From: Actinomycetota bacterium
Lineage (GTDB): Bacteria; Actinomycetota; Thermoleophilia; Solirubrobacterales; Thermoleophilaceae
Length of the DNA stretch: 14,933 bases
Direction: 5' to 3'
NCBI GenBank assembly: GCA_005885165.1
Contig: VAXR01000126.1
Coordinates: 1 to 14,933 of the forward strand
The translations under genes were made by a program, and so were the position numbers. This document shows positions 1 to 7,023 of this stretch, piece by piece; the first letter of the stretch is position 1; every line of letters begins with the position of its first letter. The notes under the pieces are model-generated. The model did no database searches. It saw only the letters and a program-made list of their open reading frames with translations, and was not told the origin of the DNA.

Positions 1-495
1 TTCGAGCTCGGCGTCGCACGAGATCAGGAGAGCGTCGTTGCCGCCGACCGCGCTGAAGAGATTGGTGCCCTCCCGCTTGATCCAGGGTCTCACGCCGCCG
101 TAGTCGAACCGGGGCGCCACCCGCAGGCGCATCCGGAGCTTGCCGCGCTTCCCCTCCACCATCCGCACGAGCTGGCCGTGGGGCGCCAGGGCGCCGCCCC
201 GGCGGAGCGTGAAGCAGTCGACGAGACGGGCGGCGCGGCCGCCCGAGCGGAAGTCGGTGGCCAGCACGAGGCTGCGGTCGAGGTATTCGCGCCCCGTGAC
301 CCTGCCGTCCACGGCCTCGATCGCGCAGAACCCGCCCGTGCGCCAGTCCAGGAGGCGGCCGAAGCAGCTCCCGGAGTCGAACCTCGGCATGCAGCACCAG
401 TCGATCGATCCGGTCCTCGAGACGAGCGCCGACGAGTGGCAGTCCGAGAGGAACGCGTAGTCGGAGAGCGGCGGGTAGCGCGTTCGCGGGGTCAT
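1..495 (-). CDS. GH15-family glucoamylase/trehalase-like protein, N-terminal part (cut by window edge)
   Basis: The minus strand is open from an ATG at 495-493 to base 1, giving the first 165 residues of a longer protein. The N-terminus reads PPLSDYAFLSDCHSSALVSR, then GSIDWCCMPRFDSGSCFGRLLD. This is the hallmark start of bacterial glycoside hydrolase family 15 proteins (glucan 1,4-alpha-glucosidase/trehalase group), where it begins the N-terminal beta-sandwich domain. The catalytic (alpha/alpha)6 barrel would lie beyond the left edge, so substrate (trehalose, maltodextrin or other glucoside) cannot be judged. No signal peptide is visible, so it is probably cytoplasmic. It is divergent from the Crp-type regulator at 550 across a 54-base gap with a short tandem repeat. 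No good Shine-Dalgarno sequence precedes the ATG. Family assignment is firm; specificity is unknown. Confidence 0.88.
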   Translation of the reverse strand, partial: MTPRTRYPPLSDYAFLSDCHSSALVSRTGSIDWCCMPRFDSGSCFGRLLDWRTGGFCAIEAVDGRVTGREYLDRSLVLATDFRSGGRAARLVDCFTLRRGGALAPHGQLVRMVEGKRGKLRMRLRVAPRFDYGGVRPWIKREGTNLFSAVGGNDALLISCDAELE

Positions 496-517
496 GCGTT
501 TAAGTACCCACCGTCAG

Positions 518-537
518 TCACCCACGTTCACCCACGT
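518..537. repeat. Perfect 10-bp tandem repeat in divergent promoter region
   Basis: The decamer TCACCCACGT occurs twice head to tail (518-527 and 528-537). A degenerate copy, TACCCACCGT, lies just before it at about 505-514. The repeats fill much of the 54-base gap between the GH15 gene and the Crp-type regulator. The second copy ends in a CACGTG palindrome (533-538). Direct repeats here could be an operator for a regulator of either gene. That role is inferred from position only. Confidence 0.45.
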
Positions 538-549
538 GATACTTAGGGC

Positions 550-1290
550 ATGACCCAGCGGAGGGAAACTCAACCAGGCGAGGTATGCCTCCTCGACGCC
601 TTTCCGCAGCTCACGGCGGAGCTGGAGACGGCGGAGGCAGAGCGCGCCCGTGGCGAGCTGATGGTCCGCGTGGAACGCGTCCCCGCGGGCGCCTGGCGGC
701 CCACGTCACCGGCTGCGGGACCCATGGACCTGGGACTCTTACTCATCGACGGCCTGCTCGCGCGGCACGTCCTCGTGGCCGACACGCGGGCGACGGAGCT
801 GATCGGCCGGGGCGACCTGCTGCGGCCGAGCGACCACGAGGGCGAGGACGCACCGGTGCCGTTCGGCGTCGCATGGACGGTGCTCGAGCCCCTGACCGTC
901 GCCGTGCTCGACGCCGAGGTGACCGAGGCGGCGTGCCGCTGGCCGCAGCTGATCGTGGCGATCGTGAAAGCGGCGGTCGGGCGGTCGTTCAGCCTCGCTG
1001 ACCACTTCGCGCTGTCACACCTGCGCCGCGTCGACGACCGCCTGATGGTGATGTTCTGGCACTTCGCCGACCGCTGGGGCTCCGTGCGCCCGGAGGGGGT
1101 CGTGGTGCCGCTGCGGCTGACGCACGAGATGCTCGGCGAGATCATCGGCGCGCAGCGCCCGTCGGTGACGACGGCGCTCGGCCAGATCGAGGCGGCCGGC
1201 CGGATCTCGCGCCGCCGCGAGGGCGGCTGGGTCCTGCACGGCGAGCCGCCGCAGCGGCTGCAGACGACGGACGAGGGCGCAGCCAAGTAG
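550..1290 (+). CDS. Crp/Fnr-family transcriptional regulator (paralogue 1)
   Basis: This 246-aa protein has the Crp/Fnr layout: an N-terminal cyclic-nucleotide-binding-like beta-roll (about residues 30-150), a long dimer helix (SHLRRVDDRLMVMFWHFADR), then a winged helix-turn-helix. The HTH reads LTHEMLGEIIGAQRPSVTTA, with recognition helix around QRPSVTTALGQIEAAG. The beta-roll lacks a clear cAMP phosphate-binding cassette (no RSA-type motif). The two cysteines are not arranged as an FNR iron-sulfur site, so the ligand is unknown. The protein aligns along its length with the regulator at 6299-6985; the two flank the formate dehydrogenase operon. It is convergent with the nrfD-like gene. The ATG at 550 has only a weak ribosome site, and the transcript may be leaderless. 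The family is certain; regulation of fdh is inferred from context. Confidence 0.9.
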   Translation: MTQRRETQPGEVCLLDAFPQLTAELETAEAERARGELMVRVERVPAGAWRPTSPAAGPMDLGLLLIDGLLARHVLVADTRATELIGRGDLLRPSDHEGEDAPVPFGVAWTVLEPLTVAVLDAEVTEAACRWPQLIVAIVKAAVGRSFSLADHFALSHLRRVDDRLMVMFWHFADRWGSVRPEGVVVPLRLTHEMLGEIIGAQRPSVTTALGQIEAAGRISRRREGGWVLHGEPPQRLQTTDEGAAK

Positions 1291-1310
1291 CGCCCCGAAA
1301 GCTTCCTGCA

Positions 1311-1333
1311 TTTTGGTCGCCCTGCGACCAAAA
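1311..1333. other. Perfect 10-bp inverted repeat with 3-base loop between convergent genes
   Basis: TTTTGGTCGC, spacer CCT, then GCGACCAAAA forms an uninterrupted 10-bp stem in the 84-base gap between the Crp regulator (ends 1290) and the nrfD-like gene (ends at 1375 on the minus strand). Its place suggests a bidirectional terminator. However, the flanking tracts run the wrong way for a canonical intrinsic terminator: T-run before and A-run after the GC stem on both strands. It may be a U-tract-free terminator, a 3'-end stabilising hairpin, or a protein-binding palindrome. Confidence 0.6.
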
Positions 1334-1374
1334 AACAGCACACTGGAGAATTGACGGTGGTGGGTGTTTGCCGC

Positions 1375-2307
1375 TCAGGCGCTGGCCAACCGCGGCGCCT
1401 GGCGAGAGCCGCCGCGCGCCGTGCCCTCCTCGATGCGCCGCCTCTGCGGCCCCACCACGTACTTCGGATCCGCCGCCGACTGGAAGCCAGCGCGGAAGAT
1501 CGCCCAGCGCTCGGCGAGCGTGCCGGCGGCCAGGATCGCTCCTCCCGCGACGGCCGCCGCGCGCGAGCGCCCGGCCCGCGCGCCGATAACCGCCGCCCCC
1601 GCGAGGGTGATCCCCTTCGCCAGTCTGTTGAGCGTTCCGGCGCGTCCGCTGCGTAACGGCTCGCCGAGCTCGCCCAGGCGCCGCTCCATCGCCGCGAGGG
1701 CGATGAGCTCAGCGGCTGCGCCGCCGACCGCAAGCCGGCGGGCCGGCGCGGCGTGACGCGGAGGGGTCACAGCCACCGCCACGGCACTCGCGCTCGCGGC
1801 CGAGCCGCCGGCGAACACGAACGCCAGCACACCGCGCGCCTCGTGCCAGACCGGTATCGCGGTGTTGGTCAGGAGCGCGGCGGTATAGGTCGAGAGCGGG
1901 AGGCCGAGCAGCGCCGCCGCCGGGCGGGCAGCGGCCGCGGCGCGGGGCAACGCGCCGGTCACCGCGTTCGCTGTCGCCACGCTCGTGGCGAGCCCACTCG
2001 CGCTCAGGATCCACGAGCCGACGCTCATCGGCGAGGTGACCTTGAACATCCGCAGCATGTTGAGGAACCGCCGCGGCACCCCGAGGTCCGAGATGAGTAG
2101 CAGCGGACTCGCCGACACGCCGGCCCCGGCCGCGATCCAGGCACGTCGAGCCAGCTCCTCGTCGCCCCTCAATCCAGCCAGGTATGCGAGCCCGGCTGAC
2201 GCCCCGGCGAGCCCGCCGGTGAACAGATAGGCGGGGATCTCGGGAGACCAGACCGGCTCCTTGATGACCGGCTGGCCGTAGTAGGAGCGCGTGCCGTCCT
2301 CGCTCAC
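1375..2307 (-). CDS. nrfD: NrfD/PsrC-type membrane subunit of formate dehydrogenase
   Basis: This 310-aa integral membrane protein has about eight hydrophobic segments, beginning with AYLFTGGLAGASAGLAYLAG near residue 26. It carries the NrfD/PsrC-family features PEIPAYLFTGGLAGASAG, then LLISDLGVPRRFLNMLRMFK and TSPMSVGSW. In this family the subunit anchors the catalytic and Fe-S subunits and passes electrons to quinone, without haem. It replaces the cytochrome b subunit (FdnI) of the E. coli FDH-N complex. The GTG start at 2307-2305 directly abuts the fdhB stop (TAG, 2310-2308), so translation is probably coupled. The C-terminus (DPKYVVGPQRRRIEEG) is typical of such subunits. It is the last gene of the operon and is followed by the inverted repeat at 1311. 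Function is well supported by sequence and context; quinone reduction is inferred from the family. Confidence 0.9.
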   Translation of the reverse strand: MSEDGTRSYYGQPVIKEPVWSPEIPAYLFTGGLAGASAGLAYLAGLRGDEELARRAWIAAGAGVSASPLLLISDLGVPRRFLNMLRMFKVTSPMSVGSWILSASGLATSVATANAVTGALPRAAAAARPAAALLGLPLSTYTAALLTNTAIPVWHEARGVLAFVFAGGSAASASAVAVAVTPPRHAAPARRLAVGGAAAELIALAAMERRLGELGEPLRSGRAGTLNRLAKGITLAGAAVIGARAGRSRAAAVAGGAILAAGTLAERWAIFRAGFQSAADPKYVVGPQRRRIEEGTARGGSRQAPRLASA

Positions 2308-3201
2308 CTACCGCCCCCCGAACACGGCGGCCACCAACCCCGCGCCCAGCGCCGCGGCGGCCGCCCCCGTCGCCGCCCAGATCGCCCCCAGGTGCCGGCG
2401 CGAGTCGACGGGATCCGGCGGAAGCCCGTACACCTCGGGCTCGTCGAGCAGCAGGAAGAACGCGCCCGCGCCGCCGATCCCGTCCTCCTCATCCGCGAGA
2501 TACAGCCGCGCCTCGGACTGGCCGTCGCCGCGGAGCTTCGCCAGCCGCTTCTCCGCGCGCTCGCGCAGCTCGTCGACCTCGCCGAACTGGATCGAGTTCG
2601 TCGGGCACGCCTGCGCGCAGGCCGGCTCCCTGTCGTCCTTCAGCCGGTCGTAGCAGAGCGTGCACTTCCACACGCGCCCGTCGCCCTCCCGCCGATCGAG
2701 GACCCCGAACGGGCAGGCCGAGACGCAATAGCCGCAGCCGTTGCACACGTCCTCCTGCACGACGACCGTGCCGAACTCGGTCCGGAAGAGCGCGCCGGTC
2801 GGGCACACCTCGAGGCAGGCGGCCTCGGTGCAGTGCTTGCAGACGTCGGACGACATCAGCCAGCGCACGCCGTCGCCCTCCTTGGAGGTGGCGAGCCCCT
2901 CCCGCTCGACCAGGCCGCCGCGCTCGGCCGCCTCCACGAGCGATGCCCCGCCGTCGGCGTCGGCCGGGACGCGCTGCTCGATGAAGGCCACGTGGCGCCA
3001 GGTGTTGGCGCCGAGGTCGAGTGTGTTGTCGTACGACTTGCCGGTGAACCCTTGAGGAGACTCGGGGATCCGGTTCCACTCCTTGCACGCCACCTCGCAC
3101 GCCTTGCAGCCGATGCAGATCGAGGTGTCGGTGAAGAACCCCACGCGTGGCTTCGCATCGCCGCCGTAGCTGCCCGGCCAGGCCAGGGTCTCCGCGCTCA
3201 C
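2308..3201 (-). CDS. fdhB: Formate dehydrogenase iron-sulfur (beta) subunit
   Basis: This 297-aa protein is close in length to E. coli FdnH. It has sixteen cysteines in four ferredoxin-type groups: C29/32/35/39, C121/124/129/133, C153/156/159/163 and C180/183/195/199. These should bind four [4Fe-4S] clusters that carry electrons from FdhA to the membrane subunit. Motifs include CIGCKACEVACKEWN near the start and CNGCGYCVSACPFGV in the middle. A single hydrophobic helix (about residues 272-294) near the C-terminus would tether it to the membrane, as in FdnH. The start is a GTG (3201-3199) overlapping the fdhA stop in a GTGA arrangement, indicating translational coupling. The reading frame is intact. 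It has no export signal, consistent with a cytoplasm-facing complex or co-export with FdhA. Confidence 0.95.
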   Translation of the reverse strand: MSAETLAWPGSYGGDAKPRVGFFTDTSICIGCKACEVACKEWNRIPESPQGFTGKSYDNTLDLGANTWRHVAFIEQRVPADADGGASLVEAAERGGLVEREGLATSKEGDGVRWLMSSDVCKHCTEAACLEVCPTGALFRTEFGTVVVQEDVCNGCGYCVSACPFGVLDRREGDGRVWKCTLCYDRLKDDREPACAQACPTNSIQFGEVDELRERAEKRLAKLRGDGQSEARLYLADEEDGIGGAGAFFLLLDEPEVYGLPPDPVDSRRHLGAIWAATGAAAAALGAGLVAAVFGGR

Positions 3202-4973
3202 ACCTTCACCCCCGCTCGGCGCCGGTACTCCTCGACCAGCGCCGCCCGGTCCCGCCCCCGCGGCCGCCGCCCGGGCCGGATGTCGCAGGTCGCGACCTTG
3301 TACTCGGAGATGTGGACGTTGCTGTCGAGCGCCAGCGGCAGGAGCTCGTTGGCGGAGTCCCCCGTCACGAGCCCGCGGCGGCCCCAGTGATACGGCACCC
3401 CCACCACGTGCATGGTCCGGCCCTGCACCTCCAGCGACTGAACGCGGTCGGTCACCATCACGCGCGCCTCGATCGCCTGCCGGGCGGAGACGATCGTGGC
3501 CCAGCCGCCGTGCTCGAGCCCGCGCTCCTGCGCGAGCTGCGGCGAGATCTCGCAGAAGAGCTCCGGCTGGAGCTCGGAGAGATACGGCACCGTGCGCGAC
3601 ATCCCGCCTGCCGTGTGGTGCTCGGTGAGCCGGTACGTCGTTAAAACGAACGGGAACACCGCGGCACCGGTCTCGCCGTCGGTCGGGTGGTACGGGTTCT
3701 CGGGCCGGTGGAACACCTGCCGCGTGGGGTTCTGCTGCTGCGCGTAGAGCCGGTTCTCGAACGGCGACTCCTGCGGCTCGTAGTGGACCGGCAGCGGTCC
3801 GTCAACCAGCCCGGAGGGCGCGTAGATCCAGCCCAACCCGTCGGGATGCAGCACGAACGGCGCGTCACCCCGGATCGCCGCCATCGCGCGGTCGCGGCGC
3901 CCCGGCTCGTAGTCCGGCTCCTTGTCGGGCGGGAAGTCGGGGTTGTCGCCGAGCCCCGTCCACCTGCCCTCCTCCGCGTCCCACCACACGTAGCGCTTGC
4001 GCTCCGACCACGGCTTCCCCTCGGGGTCCGCCGACGCCCGGTTGTAGAGGAGGCGGGTGTTCTTCGGCCACGCCCAGCCCCACTCGGTCGCCACCCAGTT
4101 CTGCTCGGTGTGCGGCCTCTTGCGAGCCGACTGGTTCACCCCGTCGGCGTAGATCCCCGCGTGGATCCAGGAGCCGCAGGCGGTGGAGCCGTCGTCCTCG
4201 AGCTCCTCGTATCCCGAGACGAACGAGCCGTCGGCCTGGCGGCCGCCGATCTCCCGAAGCACGGCGTCGGCGTCGGGCTCATCGTGCGGCCCGTGCACGG
4301 GGTAGCCCCAAGTGAGGTCCAGGATGGCGCGGTCACGCGGGTCGTCGGAGCCCGCGAGCTTCTCCCGGATCCGGCGGCCGAGGTGGTAGATCCAGTGCAG
4401 GTCCGAGCGGCAGTCGCCGGGCGGCTCCAGGGCCTTGTGGTGCCACTGCAGTAGCCGCTGCGTGTTGGTGAAGTTGCCGTCCTTCTCCGTGTATGCCGCG
4501 GCGGGCATGAAGAAGACCTCGGTGCCGATGTCCTCGGTCCGCACATCGCCCGATTCGATCTCCGGCGAGTCGTGCCAGAAGGCAGCCGTCTCGGTCTCGC
4601 TGAAGTCGCGCAGCACCAGCCAGTCGAGCTTCGACAGCGCCATGCACTGCAGCCTCGCGTTCGCCGAGCCCACCGTCGGGTTCTGGCCGACGGCGAAGAA
4701 CCCCTTCACGCCGCCGTCCAGCATCTTCAGCATCGTCGCGTAGTGCGAGTGGTCGCCGTCGATGCGCGGCAGGTTGTGGAAGCAGAACTCGTTGTCCTCG
4801 GTCGCCGCGTCCCCCCACCACGCCTTCAGCAGCGACACCATGTACGAGCTGAGCTCGCCCCACGCTCCGTTGCTCGGCCCGTTCAGCTCCACGAACCTCT
4901 CGAGCGACGGGTGCGCGTCCGGCTCGGGCATCGGGATATACCCGGGGAGGATGTTGTAGAGCGTCGGGATGTC
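3198..4973 (-). CDS. fdhA: Formate dehydrogenase alpha subunit, C-terminal part (after frame change)
   Basis: These 591 residues continue the large molybdopterin/tungstopterin subunit in a different frame from its N-terminal part. They begin at DIPTLYNILPGYIPMPEPDA and include GFFAVGQNPTVGSANARLQ, the Sec-FDH family block TETAAFWHDSPE, SCGSWIHAG-like CGSWIHAGIYADG, and the C-terminal cofactor-binding domain (TTYRLTEHHTAGGMSR, VPYHWGRRGLVTGDSANEL). The order of blocks matches E. coli FdnG throughout. The stop TGA (3200-3198) overlaps the fdhB start. No independent start codon with a ribosome site is evident at 4973, so this is the remainder of a broken gene and not a separate one. The frame stays open far upstream (to 6113), but that upstream reading is an arginine-rich shadow with no family match. 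Together the two parts make about 1016 residues, close to FdnG (1015), with about 18 missing at the join. Confidence 0.85.
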   Translation of the reverse strand, partial: DIPTLYNILPGYIPMPEPDAHPSLERFVELNGPSNGAWGELSSYMVSLLKAWWGDAATEDNEFCFHNLPRIDGDHSHYATMLKMLDGGVKGFFAVGQNPTVGSANARLQCMALSKLDWLVLRDFSETETAAFWHDSPEIESGDVRTEDIGTEVFFMPAAAYTEKDGNFTNTQRLLQWHHKALEPPGDCRSDLHWIYHLGRRIREKLAGSDDPRDRAILDLTWGYPVHGPHDEPDADAVLREIGGRQADGSFVSGYEELEDDGSTACGSWIHAGIYADGVNQSARKRPHTEQNWVATEWGWAWPKNTRLLYNRASADPEGKPWSERKRYVWWDAEEGRWTGLGDNPDFPPDKEPDYEPGRRDRAMAAIRGDAPFVLHPDGLGWIYAPSGLVDGPLPVHYEPQESPFENRLYAQQQNPTRQVFHRPENPYHPTDGETGAAVFPFVLTTYRLTEHHTAGGMSRTVPYLSELQPELFCEISPQLAQERGLEHGGWATIVSARQAIEARVMVTDRVQSLEVQGRTMHVVGVPYHWGRRGLVTGDSANELLPLALDSNVHISEYKVATCDIRPGRRPRGRDRAALVEEYRRRAGVKV

Positions 4974-6250
4974 CGCCCGACGTTGCCGAGCAGGAGCTGC
5001 ACGATGCAGGCGGCGCGGATGTTCTGCACGCCGGTGGTGTGCTGCGTCCAGCCCACCGCGTAACAGACGGACGAGGTCCGCTCGCGGCCCGAGTTCTCGC
5101 ACATCGCGCGCGCCACCTCGAGGAACTTCTCCTTCGGGCAACCGCAGATCTCCTCGACCATCTCGGGCGTGTAGCGGGAGAAGTGGCGGCGCGTGACTTG
5201 GAGGATGCAGCGCTCGTCCTCCATCGAGTCGTCGACGTCGGGCGGCGACCCCCCATAGCCCCAGCTGTCGATCGAGTAGGCGCCCTGGTCGGGGTCCCAT
5301 CCGGAGAAGAACCCGCCGGCGTCCTCGGTGTCCTGGAAGTCGCGCTTCAGGATCACCGGCGCGTTCGTGAAGGCGCGGACGTAGTCGCGGAACAGCGAGC
5401 CGGTCTCGAAGATGTAGTTGACGATCCCGCCGAGGAACGCGACGTCGGACCCGGCCCGGATCGGCACGTGGAGGTCGGCCATCGCGCTCGTCCGCGTGAA
5501 GCGGGGATCGACGTGGATGACCTTGGCCCCGCGCTCCTTGGCCTCCATCACCCACTGGAAGCCCACCGGGTGCTGCTCGGCCATGTTCGAGCCCATGATC
5601 AGGATGCAGTCCGAGTTCTGGAGGTCCTGCTGGAAGGTGGTGGCGCCGCCGCGCCCGAACGAGGTCCCCAGACCGGGGACCGTCGAGCTGTGTCATATGC
5701 GCGCCTGGTTCTCGATCGAGACCGCGCCGGCCGCCGTGAAGAACTTCTTGATGAGGTAGTTCTCCTCGCTGTCGAGCGTCGCGCCGCCAAGGAACGCGAT
5801 GCCGAGCGTGCGGTTCAGCCTCTGGCCGTCGGCGTTCTCGTCCTCCCACGTGTCGCGCCGGGCCGCGATGAAGCGGTCGGCGACCATGTCGGTGGCGTCC
5901 TCGAGCGAGAGGTCCTCCCACTCGGTGCCGTGCGGGCGGCGGTACTTGACCTTCGTCTCGCGGAGCGGCGAGTTGACGAGGCCCTCCGAGGCGGCGCCCT
6001 TGGGGCAGAGCCGCCCCCGCGAAACCGGCGAGTCGGGATCGCCCTCGATCTGGACGACCTTCTCGTCCTTGACGTAGACCTTCTGGCCGCAGCCCACCGC
6101 GCAGTACGGGCACACCGACTGGACGACGCGGTCGGCCGTCTGCGTCCGCGCGGTGAGCTCCCTCGACCGGCGCGACCTGGCCGCGCTGCCCAAGCCCAGC
6201 GGATCGGCGGTCAACTGCCTGACGAGCGGCGGGACGGACGGCTTCGCCAT
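4883..6250 (-). CDS. fdhA: Formate dehydrogenase alpha subunit, N-terminal part; selenoprotein (UGA = Sec186)
   Basis: This is the N-terminal part of a Sec-type formate dehydrogenase (FdnG/FdoG group), which oxidises formate to CO2 at a Mo- or W-bis-MGD centre. C47, C50, C54 and C82 form the [4Fe-4S] site (CPYCAVGCG...GRLCPKG). The frame then reads NQARI-UGA-HSSTVPGLGTSFGRGG, matching the Sec-His active site of FdnG (NQARV-U-HGPTVASL...FGRG). The UGA at 5695-5693 is therefore read as selenocysteine, with a SECIS hairpin directly after it. Good family sequence continues (MGSNMAEQHPVGFQWVMEAK, HVDPRFTRTSAMAD, GWTQHTTGVQNIRAACIVQL) to LLLGNVG at about 4976. There the frame changes; past it this frame gives an unrelated tail ending at 4883. 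No twin-arginine signal precedes the first cluster, so the enzyme probably faces the cytoplasm. The ATG at 6250 is divergent from the Crp gene at 6299. Confidence 0.9.
5656..5695 (-). promoter_or_regulatory. Bacterial SECIS element with selenocysteine UGA codon
   Basis: On the minus strand the UGA (5695-5693) is followed by 11 bases, then a 7-bp stem GGTCCCC (5681-5675), a GGTCT loop (5674-5670) and the closing strand GGGGACC (5669-5663). A CGA/TCG extension with one bulged C lies below. In E. coli fdhF, from memory, the GGUCU loop also occupies bases 19-23 after the UGA and binds SelB. Unlike fdhF, I see no bulged U in the upper stem. The hairpin should recruit SelB-GTP-Sec-tRNA to recode the stop. 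Confidence 0.9.
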
Positions 6251-6298
6251 GCGCTCGGCAAGGTACCTGGAACCGAGGGCCCCCTACCGTTAGAGCAG
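6251..6298. promoter_or_regulatory. Divergent promoter region between fdhA and Crp-type regulator
   Basis: This 48-base gap separates the start codons of fdhA (minus) and the second Crp-type regulator (plus), so it must hold promoters for both, or they extend into the coding regions. TACCGT at 6285-6290 fits the actinobacterial -10 pattern TANNNT and lies 8 bases before the regulator ATG, which would give a leaderless transcript. No convincing -35 box is visible. A GGTACC palindrome sits at 6262-6267. Autoregulation and fdh control by the adjacent Crp protein are plausible but inferred. Confidence 0.4.
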
Positions 6299-6985
6299 AT
6301 GAGGATTCTTGAGTTGGACCCGGACCTCGCGCCCGGTCTCGATCCGGAGGCGCGCGATCAGGCGACCGAGGCGTCGGATGCCGAGGTGATCCGGCTGGAG
6401 CCGGGCGTCTGGAAGCCGCCCACCGAGGCCGAGCCGGGCCACATGGGCATGCTCGTCATGGACGGGCTCCTCTCGCGGACGCTCCAGCTCGCAAACCGCC
6501 AGAGCGCCGAGCTGCTCGCGCAGGGCGACGTCCTGCGGCCGTGGATCCTGCTCGGCCCGACTTCCTCGGTGGGCGCGGACGCCACGTGGTCGGTGCTCGA
6601 GCCCGCCACCATCGCGGTGCTCGACGCCGACTTCGCGCGCCGCGTCTCGAACTGGCCCGAGATCGCCGGCGCAGTGATGGACAGGCTCGTCCTTCGTTCG
6701 CGCTTGCTTGCGTTCAGCCTCGCGATCTCGCACGTCCGGCGGGTCGACGATCGGCTGGTCCTGCTGTTCTGGCACCTGGCCGACCGCCGCGGGCGGATGA
6801 CGGCGGACGGCATCGTGATCCCCCTGAAGCTGAGCCACAGCGCGATCGCGAAGCTGGTGGGAGCGCAGCGTCCCACAGTGAGCACCGCGCTTGGGCAGCT
6901 GCGCGACCGCGGTGTGCTGGAGCGCAACTCGAACGACTCATGGCTCCTGCGGGGAGAGCCGCCGAGGGCTCCGGACGGCAAGTAG
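6299..6985 (+). CDS. Crp/Fnr-family transcriptional regulator (paralogue 2)
   Basis: This 228-aa protein starts at the ATG 6299-6301. It has a cNMP-binding-like beta-roll (about residues 25-135), a dimer helix (SHVRRVDDRLVLLFWHLADR) and a C-terminal HTH (LSHSAIAKLVGAQRPTVSTA, recognition helix around QRPTVSTALGQLRDRG). It contains no cysteine, so it is not an Fe-S oxygen sensor of the FNR type, and no cAMP phosphate-binding cassette is obvious. It shares the blocks RRVDDRL, FWH-ADR, GAQRP-V-TALGQ and LRGEPP/LHGEPP with the regulator at 550-1290, so the two are paralogues. It is divergent from fdhA by 48 bases and is the best candidate for the local regulator of the formate dehydrogenase operon. 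The family is certain, the target inferred. Confidence 0.9.
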   Translation: MRILELDPDLAPGLDPEARDQATEASDAEVIRLEPGVWKPPTEAEPGHMGMLVMDGLLSRTLQLANRQSAELLAQGDVLRPWILLGPTSSVGADATWSVLEPATIAVLDADFARRVSNWPEIAGAVMDRLVLRSRLLAFSLAISHVRRVDDRLVLLFWHLADRRGRMTADGIVIPLKLSHSAIAKLVGAQRPTVSTALGQLRDRGVLERNSNDSWLLRGEPPRAPDGK

Positions 6986-7023
6986 CGGCCGGTTCTCCAT
7001 CGGCCGTCGATAGCGTCATAGGC

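Noticed and set aside
1311..1333. Canonical intrinsic terminator
   Set aside because: There is no U-tract after the stem on either strand; kept as an inverted repeat of uncertain role.
4966..4986. Programmed ribosomal frameshift in fdhA
   Set aside because: No slippery heptamer or stimulatory structure stands out, and a slip would not restore the roughly 18 missing conserved residues.
5693..5695. UGA as a nonsense mutation or sequencing error
   Set aside because: It matches the Sec position of the family exactly and is followed by a SECIS hairpin with the correct loop and spacing.
3198..6113. A single 971-codon uninterrupted minus-strand frame as the whole fdhA gene
   Set aside because: Only the part below about 4973 gives formate dehydrogenase sequence. 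Upstream it is an Arg/Pro/Gly-rich shadow, while the true N-terminal half lies in another frame with the UGA codon.
5039..6985. A 648-codon plus-strand frame across fdhA and the Crp gene
   Set aside because: The part before 6299 is antisense to fdhA and has no domain resemblance; the regulator starts at the ATG 6299.
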